A DNA stretch of 11,793 bases from Bradymonadales bacterium (GTDB lineage: Bacteria; Myxococcota; Bradymonadia; REDH01): contig CANKLS010000042.1 in assembly GCA_947483645.1 (NCBI GenBank), forward strand, positions 1 through 11,793. The letters are read 5' to 3'. Shown here in pieces: positions 1-7,123 of the stretch (position 1 is the first letter of the stretch; the number at the start of each line of letters is the position of its first letter). The notes beneath the pieces were generated by a model that was given only the letters and a program-made list of their open reading frames with translations, searched no databases and was not told where the DNA came from. A program made the position numbers and the translations under genes.

Positions 1-1230
1 AGCGCTCCGACCAATGCCAACGTCTGCCGCGACGCGGACGGCGACAGCTGCGATGACTGCGGCCTGACGGGCGCCGACAACTCGGGCGGCTCGACCAGCA
101 ACGATGGCCCGGATGCCGATGCCGACGGCATCTGTGATGCGACCGACAATGATCGCGACAACGATGGCGTCGTCGACGCGGAAGACAACTGCCCGGACGC
201 TGCGAACGCCGACCAGGTGAACACGGACGGCCTCGCCGATGGCGGTAACGCCTGTGACGTAGACGACGACCAGGATGGGCTCACCGACGACGAAGAGGCC
301 GCAGCCGAGACCGACCCGCTCGACACGGACTCAGACGACGATGGCCTGACGGACGGCGATGAGGTCAACACCTACAGCACCGACCCGCTCGACACGGACT
401 CAGACGACGATGGCCTGACGGACGGCGATGAGGTCAACACCTACAGCACCGACCCGCTCGATCCCGACTCGGACGATGACGGCCTGACCGACGGCGCCGA
501 GGTCAACACCCACAGCACCGATCCGCTCACTCCCGACACCGACGGCGGCGGCATCAACGATGGTGACGAGGTCGGCGCTGGCAGCGACCCGAACCTGACA
601 GGCGACGATGCACCTGCGCCGGAAGACAGCGATGGCGACGGCCTCACCGACGCAGAGGAGCTGTCGCGCAACACCGATCCGAACGACCCCGACTCGGACG
701 ACGATGGTCTGACGGATGGTGCCGAGGTCAACACGCACAACTCTGACCCGCTGAACCCCGACACCGACGGCGGCGGCATCAACGACGGCGACGAGGTGGC
801 TGCCGGTACCGACCCCCTCCAGGAGGGCGACGACGATACCGATGGCGACGGCCTCACCAACGCAGAAGAGGCTGCGGCGGGTACGGACCCGACCAACCCC
901 GACACCGATGGCGACGGCATCAATGACGGCACCGAGGTTGGCACGACGGGTACGGACCCGACCAACCCCGACACCGATGGCGATGGCCTGACGGATGGTG
1001 CCGAGGTCAACACGCACAACACTGACCCGCTCAACCCCGATACCGACGGTGGCGGCGTTCTCGACGGCGAAGAGGTGGCTGCGGGGCTCGATCCGCTCTC
1101 CGACGGCGACGAGGCCGGCAGCTTCTCCGGTGGCTGTTCTGCCGCCCCCGACAGCGGCTTCTCGACGCTCCTCGCAATCTTCCCGATTCTGTTCATGCTT
1201 GCTCGCCGTCGCATCCGGCGCACGGTCTAA
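1..1230 (+). CDS. TSP3-repeat calcium-binding surface protein with MYXO-CTERM-like tail (5' partial)
   Basis: The frame is open from the first base, so the gene starts upstream of the window; 409 codons and the TAA stop are visible. Most of it is Asp-rich repeats carrying an EF-hand-like loop D-x-D-x-D-G-L-T-D-x-x-E, as in thrombospondin type 3 and related bacterial repeats that bind calcium. About twelve units follow a Cys-containing TSP3-like opening (fragment residues 9-85). The C-terminus has a lone Cys in GGCS (fragment residue 379), a hydrophobic stretch ([14 protein letters not shown]) and an Arg cluster (RRRIRR). This matches the layout of MYXO-CTERM sorting signals, which are processed by a myxosortase and leave a Cys-anchored surface protein. 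Role: probably a stiff, calcium-dependent cell-surface or adhesion protein. The family type is clear; the ligand and exact function are not. The next gene begins 12 nt downstream, suggesting one operon. An internal GTG at 217 is not the true start. Confidence 0.9.
   Translation, partial: SAPTNANVCRDADGDSCDDCGLTGADNSGGSTSNDGPDADADGICDATDNDRDNDGVVDAEDNCPDAANADQVNTDGLADGGNACDVDDDQDGLTDDEEAAAETDPLDTDSDDDGLTDGDEVNTYSTDPLDTDSDDDGLTDGDEVNTYSTDPLDPDSDDDGLTDGAEVNTHSTDPLTPDTDGGGINDGDEVGAGSDPNLTGDDAPAPEDSDGDGLTDAEELSRNTDPNDPDSDDDGLTDGAEVNTHNSDPLNPDTDGGGINDGDEVAAGTDPLQEGDDDTDGDGLTNAEEAAAGTDPTNPDTDGDGINDGTEVGTTGTDPTNPDTDGDGLTDGAEVNTHNTDPLNPDTDGGGVLDGEEVAAGLDPLSDGDEAGSFSGGCSAAPDSGFSTLLAIFPILFMLARRRIRRTV
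256..1113 (+). repeat. Array of about 12 TSP3/EF-hand-like protein repeats
   Basis: Units of about 20-24 codons carry the loop [12 protein letters not shown] or a variant, followed by V-N-T/A-A-G and a T-D-P spacer. Ligand positions 1, 3, 5, 9 and 12 of the loop are acidic in most units. Three units read DTDGGG, with Gly at position 5, and each follows a canonical [11 protein letters not shown] unit. This gives a two-unit higher-order repeat seen three times (near 463-590, 688-815 and 970-1100). The array is within the coding frame and is not a CRISPR. Confidence 0.9.
310..461 (+). repeat. Perfect 69-bp tandem duplication inside the TSP3 array
   Basis: Bases 313-381 and 382-450 are identical over 69 bp (23 codons). 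The identity extends 3 bases upstream and 11 bases into a third copy before diverging at 462. Other units in the array differ at many synonymous sites, so this pair looks like a recent duplication or gene-conversion product. Confidence 0.92.
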
Positions 1231-1242
1231 GGAGGAAAGACG

Positions 1243-3024
1243 ATGATAACCCTCCCGATTCTTTTGGCCGGCGCGCTGACGGCGACGCAGGCGGCCGACC
1301 AGGCCAACATCAATTCCCAGATCTTCCGTCCGAGCATCGGTAGCCAGGAGTTCTTCGGCGTCATCGACACCGATCTTCCGTCCAAGACGCTCACCTTCGA
1401 CGGGCTGCTCCAGTTCGTGAAGTCGCCACTTCAGTTCACCTCGCCCACCGGCGAGACGAGCGACGTGGTTGGCAATGTGCTGCAGCTCGACCTGACCGGA
1501 GCCTACCGGATGGGCAGCGTCCGGGTCGGCTTCGACCTGCCGTTGCTCCTTCGCAGTTTTGGTGGCGTGAGCGAGGACAGCAGCGGCGTTGGCGACCTTG
1601 TCCTCGACGGCAAGTGGTTGGCTGTGGACCCCGCGACTGCGCCGCTTGGCGTTGCGTTCGTTGGGCGTGCCATCCTTCCCACCTCCAGCGCGGGCGCTGG
1701 TCTCTCGGTCGCCGACCTTGGCGGCGAGGCCGCGGTCGCTGTCACCAAGCGGCTCGTCGGCGGCACCCACCTCTCCCTCGATGTGGGAACCAATTTTCAG
1801 CCGAGCGTGGAGCTGGAGGACACCACCTGGGGAAGCCAGCTCTTTGTGGATGCCGGCGTTGCCGTTCCGATGGGCCTCCGATGGGGTCTGGTTGGCGAGG
1901 CGCACTCGACCTTTGTCTATGAGTCGTTTGATGCGGCCTCGACCCCCGTCGAGCTCGTTGCCGGAGGTTGGTACCGGGTGGGCGATGCGCTCGCCTGGAA
2001 GGTTCGTCCGGGCGTTGGCTGGGGCGTCACCGATGGCATCGGTGCTCCTGCTGTTCGCGGCCTCTTGGCGCTTGCCTATGACCCGATTGCGAGCGAGCCG
2101 CGCGATAGCGACGGCGACGGCCTCATCGACAGCGCCGATGGCTGTGCTTCGGTCCCGGAAGACCGCGATGGTTACGAGGACGGAGACGGTTGCGCCGAGC
2201 CGACGCGGGTGACGGTGCTCGTGAAGGACAGCGACGGTTTCCCGGTCGAGGGGCTCGAGTGGACCTCCTCGGTCGGTCCGAAGGGCAAGGCGGGCGGCTC
2301 TGCGGAGTTCCCCGCAGGCGATGCAACCTTCCAGGCAGCCGATGTGTCGCTCCGTCAGCAAGTTCCCGAGGGTGCGCCCACAACGGTGACCCTCGTCGTG
2401 CCCGCACCGCGCGGCACGCTCGAGGTGCTGGTGCGTGACCCGTCGGGCAAGGCCATCGCCGGCGCAACCTGGACGGCCAAGGGCGGTTCGCTCGACGCCA
2501 AAGGCGAGGCAGGCGCCCGCATTCCGGTGCGTCCCGGCAGCTACGATCTGACCGCCTCCGCGGAGGGTTACCGCTCTGCGAAGGGCACGGTTACCGTGGC
2601 CAAGGACGGGAGCGCGACGCTCACGCTCGACATGCTCCCCTCCAAGGCCGACCTGAGCGGCAGCCGGATCGACATCAAGGACTCGGTCTACTTCGAGACC
2701 AGCAAGGCCATCATCAAGCCGGAGTCCTTCGGGCTCCTCGATGAGGTGGCCGAGATCCTCGCCAACCACCCCGAGCTCACCCGCGTGCGCATTGAGGGTC
2801 ACACCGATGATCGCGGCGGCGCCGACGACAACCAGACGCTGTCGCAGGCCCGGGCGGAGTCAGTCCGAGCCTACCTCATCGGCAAGGGCATCGCGGAGAG
2901 CCGTCTCGAGGCGGCCGGCTTCGGCGAGAGTCGTCCGCTGGTGAAGGGACGCGGCGAGCCGGTCTGGAGCAAGAACCGTCGCGTCGACTTCTTCATTGTG
3001 GAGCGCTCCGACGGCGCCAAATAG
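1243..3024 (+). CDS. OmpA-family outer-membrane protein with TSP3-like segment and C-terminal peptidoglycan-binding domain
   Basis: The 593-residue product starts at ATG behind a strong Shine-Dalgarno AAGGAGGAA (1229-1237), which overlaps the stop of the gene before it. A short signal peptide (MITLPILLAGALTATQA) precedes about 260 residues with the alternating beta-strand pattern of an outer-membrane barrel. Next comes a short calcium-binding-like segment (288-317: DSDGDGLIDSADGC, then DRDGYEDGDGC). Two beta-rich Ig/carboxypeptidase-regulatory-like modules follow (about 323-388 and 393-470). An OmpA C-terminal domain ends the protein (about 477-590) with the family hallmarks SVYFETSKAIIKP, EGHTDDRG (518-525), NQTLSQARAESV and KNRRVDFF (577-584). 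OmpA domains bind peptidoglycan diaminopimelate, so the protein probably ties the outer membrane to the wall. The neighbouring TSP3 protein suggests a shared surface structure. The OmpA domain is certain; the barrel and middle modules are inferred from sequence pattern. Confidence 0.92.
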   Translation: MITLPILLAGALTATQAADQANINSQIFRPSIGSQEFFGVIDTDLPSKTLTFDGLLQFVKSPLQFTSPTGETSDVVGNVLQLDLTGAYRMGSVRVGFDLPLLLRSFGGVSEDSSGVGDLVLDGKWLAVDPATAPLGVAFVGRAILPTSSAGAGLSVADLGGEAAVAVTKRLVGGTHLSLDVGTNFQPSVELEDTTWGSQLFVDAGVAVPMGLRWGLVGEAHSTFVYESFDAASTPVELVAGGWYRVGDALAWKVRPGVGWGVTDGIGAPAVRGLLALAYDPIASEPRDSDGDGLIDSADGCASVPEDRDGYEDGDGCAEPTRVTVLVKDSDGFPVEGLEWTSSVGPKGKAGGSAEFPAGDATFQAADVSLRQQVPEGAPTTVTLVVPAPRGTLEVLVRDPSGKAIAGATWTAKGGSLDAKGEAGARIPVRPGSYDLTASAEGYRSAKGTVTVAKDGSATLTLDMLPSKADLSGSRIDIKDSVYFETSKAIIKPESFGLLDEVAEILANHPELTRVRIEGHTDDRGGADDNQTLSQARAESVRAYLIGKGIAESRLEAAGFGESRPLVKGRGEPVWSKNRRVDFFIVERSDGAK

Positions 3025-3048
3025 AGCGGGGGAAGCCCCTCCCCAAGT

Positions 3049-3077
3049 TTGACCACCCTCCGCTGCTCTGGTAAACT
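3049..3077 (+). promoter_or_regulatory. Candidate sigma70-type promoter for the NERD-kinase gene
   Basis: TTGACC at 3049-3054 matches five of six bases of the -35 consensus. TAAACT at 3072-3077 matches four of six of the -10 consensus. The spacer is exactly 17 bp. Transcription would start near 3084, leaving a leader of about 60 nt. The site is in the 121-bp gap between two genes with different functions, where a promoter is expected. Predicted by eye only. Confidence 0.5.
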
Positions 3078-3106
3078 CTCCCTCTGCGAGGCTAGGTTGG
3101 GGTCGC

Positions 3107-3166
3107 AAGGAGGCGGTGTGGCGCGTTGGACGGTGAAGAGCGGCGATGAGGCGGCCCGTGGCTGAG
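3107..3166 (+). promoter_or_regulatory. Strong Shine-Dalgarno with possible 15-codon leader ORF overlapping the kinase start
   Basis: AAGGAGG at 3107-3113 is the best ribosome-binding sequence in this gap, but it lies 32 nt before the kinase ATG. The in-frame GTG at 3116 hits TGA at 3134, so it cannot begin the kinase. The GTG at 3118, in another frame, opens a 15-codon ORF that ends at TGA 3163-3165 and overlaps the kinase start. It may be a leader peptide coupling translation, or chance. The kinase ATG itself has only a weak GAAGAG upstream. Confidence 0.25.
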
Positions 3167-6100
3167 CTCATCTTCACCCAATCTGGGGCCGACGGCTTCG
3201 TCAACGCCTTTGAGCGCGAGGTGGTTGAACTGCTCTGCGAACGGTTACCCGCCCACTGGAAGGTTGCGCCCAACTTCACCTTCAAGCCGCGGCACGGGTA
3301 TGCGCTCGAGGTAGATGCGCTCGTCTTTGCCGAGTGCTCTGTTTTCGTGGTCGAGGCCAAGCAGTATACGGGCCGGCTGACGGGCGACGATCAGGGCTGG
3401 GAGTTGGGCGGTCGGTCGGTTCCGTCCCCTGTTCGCGCCACCAACAACAAGTCGCGGGCGCTGGCGACTGTGCTGGATGACAACAAGGCCAAGCTGAACA
3501 CCGAGCCCGTGGTCGTCGTCCCCGACGCCTCGCTGCTCTTCATCACGGGCGAATGGGCGGGCAACGCGGTCCATCTTTGCGACCTCGCAAGTTGGCTCCT
3601 GACGCACGATGCAGAGGCGCGAAAGAAGGCCGACACGCCGGAGGCACTCCGGTTGAAGATGGAGCGGGCGATCGCGCTGGTGCAGGGCCGCTGGGGAGAG
3701 CGGCACCGGTCGGCACGCCGACAGATCGGGTCGTATCAAGTGCTGGAAACGCTCGAACATGATGAGGTCGGAGGCGTCTTTCTGGCGCGACACGGGCAGT
3801 TTGCCGACGACAGCAGCCGCTACCGGCTGCGCACCTGGAGCGTCTCTCCGAGCGCGGCTGTGACGGGCACAGACCGGCAACTCCGCTGGATGTTCCGCTC
3901 CATCGAGGCGCGCAAGCGCATTGGGCCCCACCCGAACCTGCTCGAGGTGCTCTACTACGAGCACGATCGGCAGGAGTCGGAGTTTGTGGAACTCACCCAC
4001 TGGCCGGAAGGGGGCAGCCTTGCGCAGTTCCTGTCGGGCGACGAGGCGCGGGCCTCGAGTCTGACGGCTCGACTCGCCATTGCGACGGGCATCGCGGAGG
4101 CGCTCAAGGCCTGCCACGCTGCCGGGGTTGTGCATCGCAACCTGCAGCCGGAGGCCATCCTCTTGGACCGCGACCGGGTGCCGAAGCTGACCGACTTTGA
4201 GCGGGCCCACATGGATGGCGAGACTACCATCTACAGCGACTCGCGCGGCCGGACGGAGAGTGCCTACCTGGCACCCGAACTGCTGACGCCCGCGGCGCAC
4301 GCCGCCTCGCCCACGGCGGACTGCTACGCACTCGGCGTGCTCCTCTACCAACTCATCACCGGTCGCCTGCCCTTCTCGGGGCCAGCGGAGGCAGCTGCGC
4401 TGGCAGGCAGGCCCTCTCTCCTGCCTTCGGAATGTGTGGTCGGCCTCGATGTCCGCCTGGATGAGCTCGTGTTGGACCTGCTCTCCTGTGGGGCGCAGCG
4501 CCACCGTTCGACCGCAGATGAGGCTGTCCGGCGCCTGCGGGGGTTGTCGCTGCCGCAGTCGATGGCGCCGGTTCGGGTGCCCGAGCGATCGGCGGCGTTT
4601 CCTGCGACTCCTGCTCCCGAACCCTTTGCGCCCGGCCTGGTGCTCGAGGGGAAGTGGCGGCTCGAGGAGCAGCTCGGCGCGGGCACCTTCGCGGTGGTCT
4701 GGCGGGTGCACCATCTGGCGCAGGGTACAGACTACGCCATGAAGATCTTCACCGGCGTGGCGGACCAGGAGCTGGCGCTGCACGAGTTCAACCAGATCCG
4801 GCCTCGGATGCCGCTGCACGAACACCTGCGGCAGGTCTACTGGCTCGACCGGCTCCCGCCACCCTACGGCAATCTCTACATGGTGGCTGAGTTGGTGCGC
4901 GGTCTGCCGCTTGAGGCCTGGACGAAGGGCGAGCGCCGCATGAGCTGGCCGGAGCAGCGTCGGGTGGCCGAGGGGCTGCTGGCGGCGCTGGGAGCTGTAC
5001 ATGGCGCTGGGGTGATTCATCGCGACGTCAAGCCAGCCAATGTGCTCGTGGAGGAGGGGACGGGCCGCGTATTGCTCATCGACTTCAATGTGGCGAGTGT
5101 CGAGCAGGCCTTCGCAGGTGAGCAGGGGAGCCGAATGTATCGGGCGCCCGACGTGGGGCAGGTGGGTTGGACCTCCCATGCCGACCTCTTCGCGCTCGGC
5201 ATTGTGCTCTTTGAACTCTTCTTCGGAGGCCATCCCTTCGTCGACCTGCCACTGGGCGGAGCAGCGCGGAGTCCGCGATTGATGGTGGGGTTCGCGGCGG
5301 TCTCGGACGCGACGGTTGCCTTCTTTGCCAAGGCGCTGCAGCCGCGTGCGGAGCATCGATTTGTCTGGGCCTCCGAGATGCTTGCGGCGCTGCCGCAGGA
5401 GTTGTTTGGAGAACCGGTTGCGCTGGCTGCGGCGGGTCTGTCGGTTTCGGCTGCTCCAAATCTGCCGGTGATGGTGGCCTCGCCAGCGGCGGTTGCGGTG
5501 GCTCCCCCCGCTGAGATACCGAGGCGCGCCCCTCTGTCGCGGGGCCTGCTCGCAGGGCTCTCACTGCTACTTCTAGGCGGAGCTGGGTGGGCTGTATGGG
5601 CCGGTCTGAGCGACCGCGCGGAGCCGCCCGCTGTCGCACCTGCGCCGTTGCCTGTGCCCGAATCGGCCGACGCGAAGTTCGACCACCGGGGCTGCCCGGA
5701 TGGCTTTGTCCGCATCCCCGCGGGCAGCTTCCGCATGGGGCGCGAGGTGTGGGAAAAGCCGGGCTACAAGGACGAGTCACCGGTCCACACGGTCGTGCTC
5801 TCCCGCGACCTCTGCATGCAGCAGCGCGAGACCGACCAGCGGGCCTGGTCGGCGCTGATGAGGAGCAACCCATCGGTGCACTCCGGCTGCGGCGAGACCT
5901 GCCCCGTCGACAGCGTCACCTGGCGCGACGCGGTCGCCTTTGCCAACGCGCGCAGCGGCGCGGAGGGCCGGCCGCTCTGTTACGAGGGAGACCGTCTGCT
6001 CGGCTTCACCTGCGGCGGCTACCGGCTGCCGACCGAGGCGGAGTGGGAGTATGCAGGGCGGGCGGGCGAAGACCGGACAAAGGTGGTCGCGCTGCCGGAG

Positions 6101-6409
6101 GTTGCCTGGCACAAGGGGAACGCGCGGGATGTGCCGCACCCGACCGGTGCGCTGCAACCCAACGCCTGGGGTCTCTACGACATGCTCGGCAATGTCTGGG
6201 AGTGGACCAACGACCGTTACGCGCCCTACGAGGCGGCGGAGCAGGTCGATCCGACGGGTCCGCTGCAGGGGGCGATCCGTGTGCGGCGGGGCGGTGCATG
6301 GAACTCCTTTCCGATGATCGCGCGGGTGGGGAACCGGGGCAACTCGCTGAGCCAGACGCAGCGGTCGGACTCGACAGGTCTGCGGCTCGTGGTGCTGCCG
6401 CGGGAGTAG
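3146..6409 (+). CDS. NERD domain / pseudokinase / Ser-Thr kinase / membrane span / FGE-like fusion protein
   Basis: The product has 1087 residues. Residues about 14-125 are a NERD (nuclease-related) domain with EVD (55-57) and VVEAKQYTG (E70, K72), the conserved acid/lysine pattern of PD-(D/E)XK-like folds. Residues about 195-468 have a kinase fold with broken motifs: HRN-LQPEA (330-337) for HRD-LKPEN, DFE (350-352) for DFG, and no VAIK lysine. Residues about 500-750 are a kinase with GAGTFAVVW (511-519), K533, HRDVKPANV (625-633) and D647 in DFN, so probably active. A Pro/Ala-rich linker and one membrane span (about 800-820) follow, with RR on the N-terminal side favouring a cytoplasmic kinase. 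Residues about 849-1085 are an FGE-sulfatase/SUMF1-like domain (RLPTEAEWEYA, LYDMLGNVWEW, RRGGAWNS), predicted outside the membrane. It lacks the two active-site Cys of true FGE. Likely a transmembrane signalling kinase; the signal and targets are unknown. The start is chosen because the frame is closed at 3134; GTG 3158 is an alternative. Confidence 0.93.
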   Translation: MRRPVAELIFTQSGADGFVNAFEREVVELLCERLPAHWKVAPNFTFKPRHGYALEVDALVFAECSVFVVEAKQYTGRLTGDDQGWELGGRSVPSPVRATNNKSRALATVLDDNKAKLNTEPVVVVPDASLLFITGEWAGNAVHLCDLASWLLTHDAEARKKADTPEALRLKMERAIALVQGRWGERHRSARRQIGSYQVLETLEHDEVGGVFLARHGQFADDSSRYRLRTWSVSPSAAVTGTDRQLRWMFRSIEARKRIGPHPNLLEVLYYEHDRQESEFVELTHWPEGGSLAQFLSGDEARASSLTARLAIATGIAEALKACHAAGVVHRNLQPEAILLDRDRVPKLTDFERAHMDGETTIYSDSRGRTESAYLAPELLTPAAHAASPTADCYALGVLLYQLITGRLPFSGPAEAAALAGRPSLLPSECVVGLDVRLDELVLDLLSCGAQRHRSTADEAVRRLRGLSLPQSMAPVRVPERSAAFPATPAPEPFAPGLVLEGKWRLEEQLGAGTFAVVWRVHHLAQGTDYAMKIFTGVADQELALHEFNQIRPRMPLHEHLRQVYWLDRLPPPYGNLYMVAELVRGLPLEAWTKGERRMSWPEQRRVAEGLLAALGAVHGAGVIHRDVKPANVLVEEGTGRVLLIDFNVASVEQAFAGEQGSRMYRAPDVGQVGWTSHADLFALGIVLFELFFGGHPFVDLPLGGAARSPRLMVGFAAVSDATVAFFAKALQPRAEHRFVWASEMLAALPQELFGEPVALAAAGLSVSAAPNLPVMVASPAAVAVAPPAEIPRRAPLSRGLLAGLSLLLLGGAGWAVWAGLSDRAEPPAVAPAPLPVPESADAKFDHRGCPDGFVRIPAGSFRMGREVWEKPGYKDESPVHTVVLSRDLCMQQRETDQRAWSALMRSNPSVHSGCGETCPVDSVTWRDAVAFANARSGAEGRPLCYEGDRLLGFTCGGYRLPTEAEWEYAGRAGEDRTKVVALPEVAWHKGNARDVPHPTGALQPNAWGLYDMLGNVWEWTNDRYAPYEAAEQVDPTGPLQGAIRVRRGGAWNSFPMIARVGNRGNSLSQTQRSDSTGLRLVVLPRE

Positions 6410-6463
6410 GGCGACTCCGTTCGTTTGCCCTTTTGCCCGTGGGTGCTACCTAGTCCGCCGCAT

Positions 6464-6479
6464 CTGCCCTGTCGGGCAG
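6464..6479 (+). promoter_or_regulatory. Hairpin abutting the ribosome-binding site of the RdgC-like gene
   Basis: CTGCCC (6464-6469) and GGGCAG (6474-6479) form a perfect 6-bp stem with the loop TGTC. The 3' arm shares two bases with the AGGAGGAGG ribosome-binding sequence. There is no T-run after it, so it is not a standard terminator. It could modulate ribosome access. The rest of the 81-bp gap shows no convincing promoter. Confidence 0.35.
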
Positions 6480-6486
6480 GAGGAGG
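6478..6486 (+). promoter_or_regulatory. Ribosome-binding site fixing the GTG start at 6491
   Basis: AGGAGGAGG lies 4-7 nt before GTG 6491. The upstream ATG at 6425, in the same frame, has no such signal and would add 22 residues that look non-conserved (MPFCPWVLPSPPHLPC...). The GTG is therefore preferred. Confidence 0.75.
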
Positions 6487-6490
6487 CTCC

Positions 6491-7114
6491 GTGGGCGTCA
6501 TTTCGGGAAGTGTCAGTTACACCACCTATCATGTGCAGGGCTCCATCGAGACCGTTGGCGTGGATGCGGCCTTTGAGGCTGTGACCAAGTACTGGTTCCG
6601 GCCGCTGCTGCCCGACGCCGAGGAGGAGACCAGCGTGGGCTGGTGCGACGTGGACGACCTGCTCGCCGAGGCGCCCAACTTCTCCGGCATCTTCCGCGAC
6701 GGCTACCTCTGCCTGAGCATTCGGGCAGACAAGTGGGCCATCCCCGCGACGCTGCTCAAGGCCCATGTGGCGCGCCGCGAGCGGGCGCTGCTGACCGAGC
6801 AGAGCCGTGCCAAACTCTTCCGCAGCGAGAAGGATTCCCTCCGCGCCGAGGTGCTCCGCGAGCTCCGCCACCGGGCGCTGGCCTCGGCGAGCGTGGTCGA
6901 CATGGTCTGGAACCTCGAAGACAACCGGCTCCGGCTCTGGTCGCAGTCGTCGCGGGCCAACGAGCGGTTCGCAGAGCTCTTCACCAAGACCTTCGACCTG
7001 CGTGCCATCCCCGACACACCCTATGTAGCGGCGCTGCAGTGCGGCTTGGAAGAGAGTGTGGTGGGCATGATGGCCGACGCCCAGCCGGCGCGCTTTCTGA
7101 CGCAGCAAGGGTAG
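6491..7114 (+). CDS. RdgC-like protein, N-terminal half
   Basis: The product has 207 residues from a GTG start. It resembles the N-terminal two-thirds of RdgC, a ring-forming DNA-binding protein that modulates RecA and recombination (about 300 residues in E. coli). Matching points recalled from E. coli RdgC are a GW after a gap near residues 50-51; the G-Y-L-C-L-S-I-R strand with a following I-P-x-x-L-L-K helix; and above all RSEKDSLRAEVLRELRHRA (111-129), against a TEKDSL-x-x-EVL-x-x-L segment, followed by a W-x-x-x-x-N-x-L strand. The product stops at TAG before the RdgC C-terminal domain. That domain is encoded by the next ORF in the same frame. Either this is a genuine two-gene version or one gene broken by a nonsense change or read error. 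It is co-directional with the kinase gene, 81 nt away. RdgC assignment is by motif memory, without a search. Confidence 0.8.
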   Translation: MGVISGSVSYTTYHVQGSIETVGVDAAFEAVTKYWFRPLLPDAEEETSVGWCDVDDLLAEAPNFSGIFRDGYLCLSIRADKWAIPATLLKAHVARRERALLTEQSRAKLFRSEKDSLRAEVLRELRHRALASASVVDMVWNLEDNRLRLWSQSSRANERFAELFTKTFDLRAIPDTPYVAALQCGLEESVVGMMADAQPARFLTQQG

Positions 7115-7118
7115 GTGA
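7113..7118 (+). promoter_or_regulatory. Ribosome-binding site for the second RdgC-like ORF, overlapping the preceding stop codon
   Basis: AGGTGA matches the 3' part of the Shine-Dalgarno consensus, lies 5 nt before ATG 7124, and includes the last two bases of the TAG stop. The arrangement would allow coupled re-initiation, which supports two separate polypeptides and argues against a simple broken gene. Confidence 0.5.
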
Positions 7119-7123
7119 CGGCC

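Noticed and set aside
217..219. GTG as the start of the TSP3 protein
   Set aside because: The frame is open and continues with the same TSP3-like Asp/Cys pattern back to the first base, so the true start is upstream of the window.
313..450. CRISPR-like direct repeats
   Set aside because: The repeats are contiguous, have no spacers and are in frame as protein repeats.
400..2802. An 800-codon open frame on the - strand opposite the TSP3 and OmpA genes
   Set aside because: It is antisense to two genes with clear domains, has low-complexity composition mirroring the Asp-rich repeats, and shows no recognisable motif; long antisense frames are expected in GC-rich DNA.
3028..3044. Terminator hairpin after the OmpA gene (GGGG/CCCC with loop GAAG)
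   Set aside because: Only a 4-bp stem, with no T-run directly after it; too weak to call.
3245..5356. A 703-codon open frame on the - strand opposite the kinase gene
   Set aside because: It lies wholly antisense to well-supported NERD and kinase domains, and its translation is rich in Arg, His, Gln and Leu without family motifs.
5690..6409. FGE-like domain as the variable target of a diversity-generating retroelement
   Set aside because: No reverse transcriptase, template repeat or adenine-biased variable tract is seen nearby.
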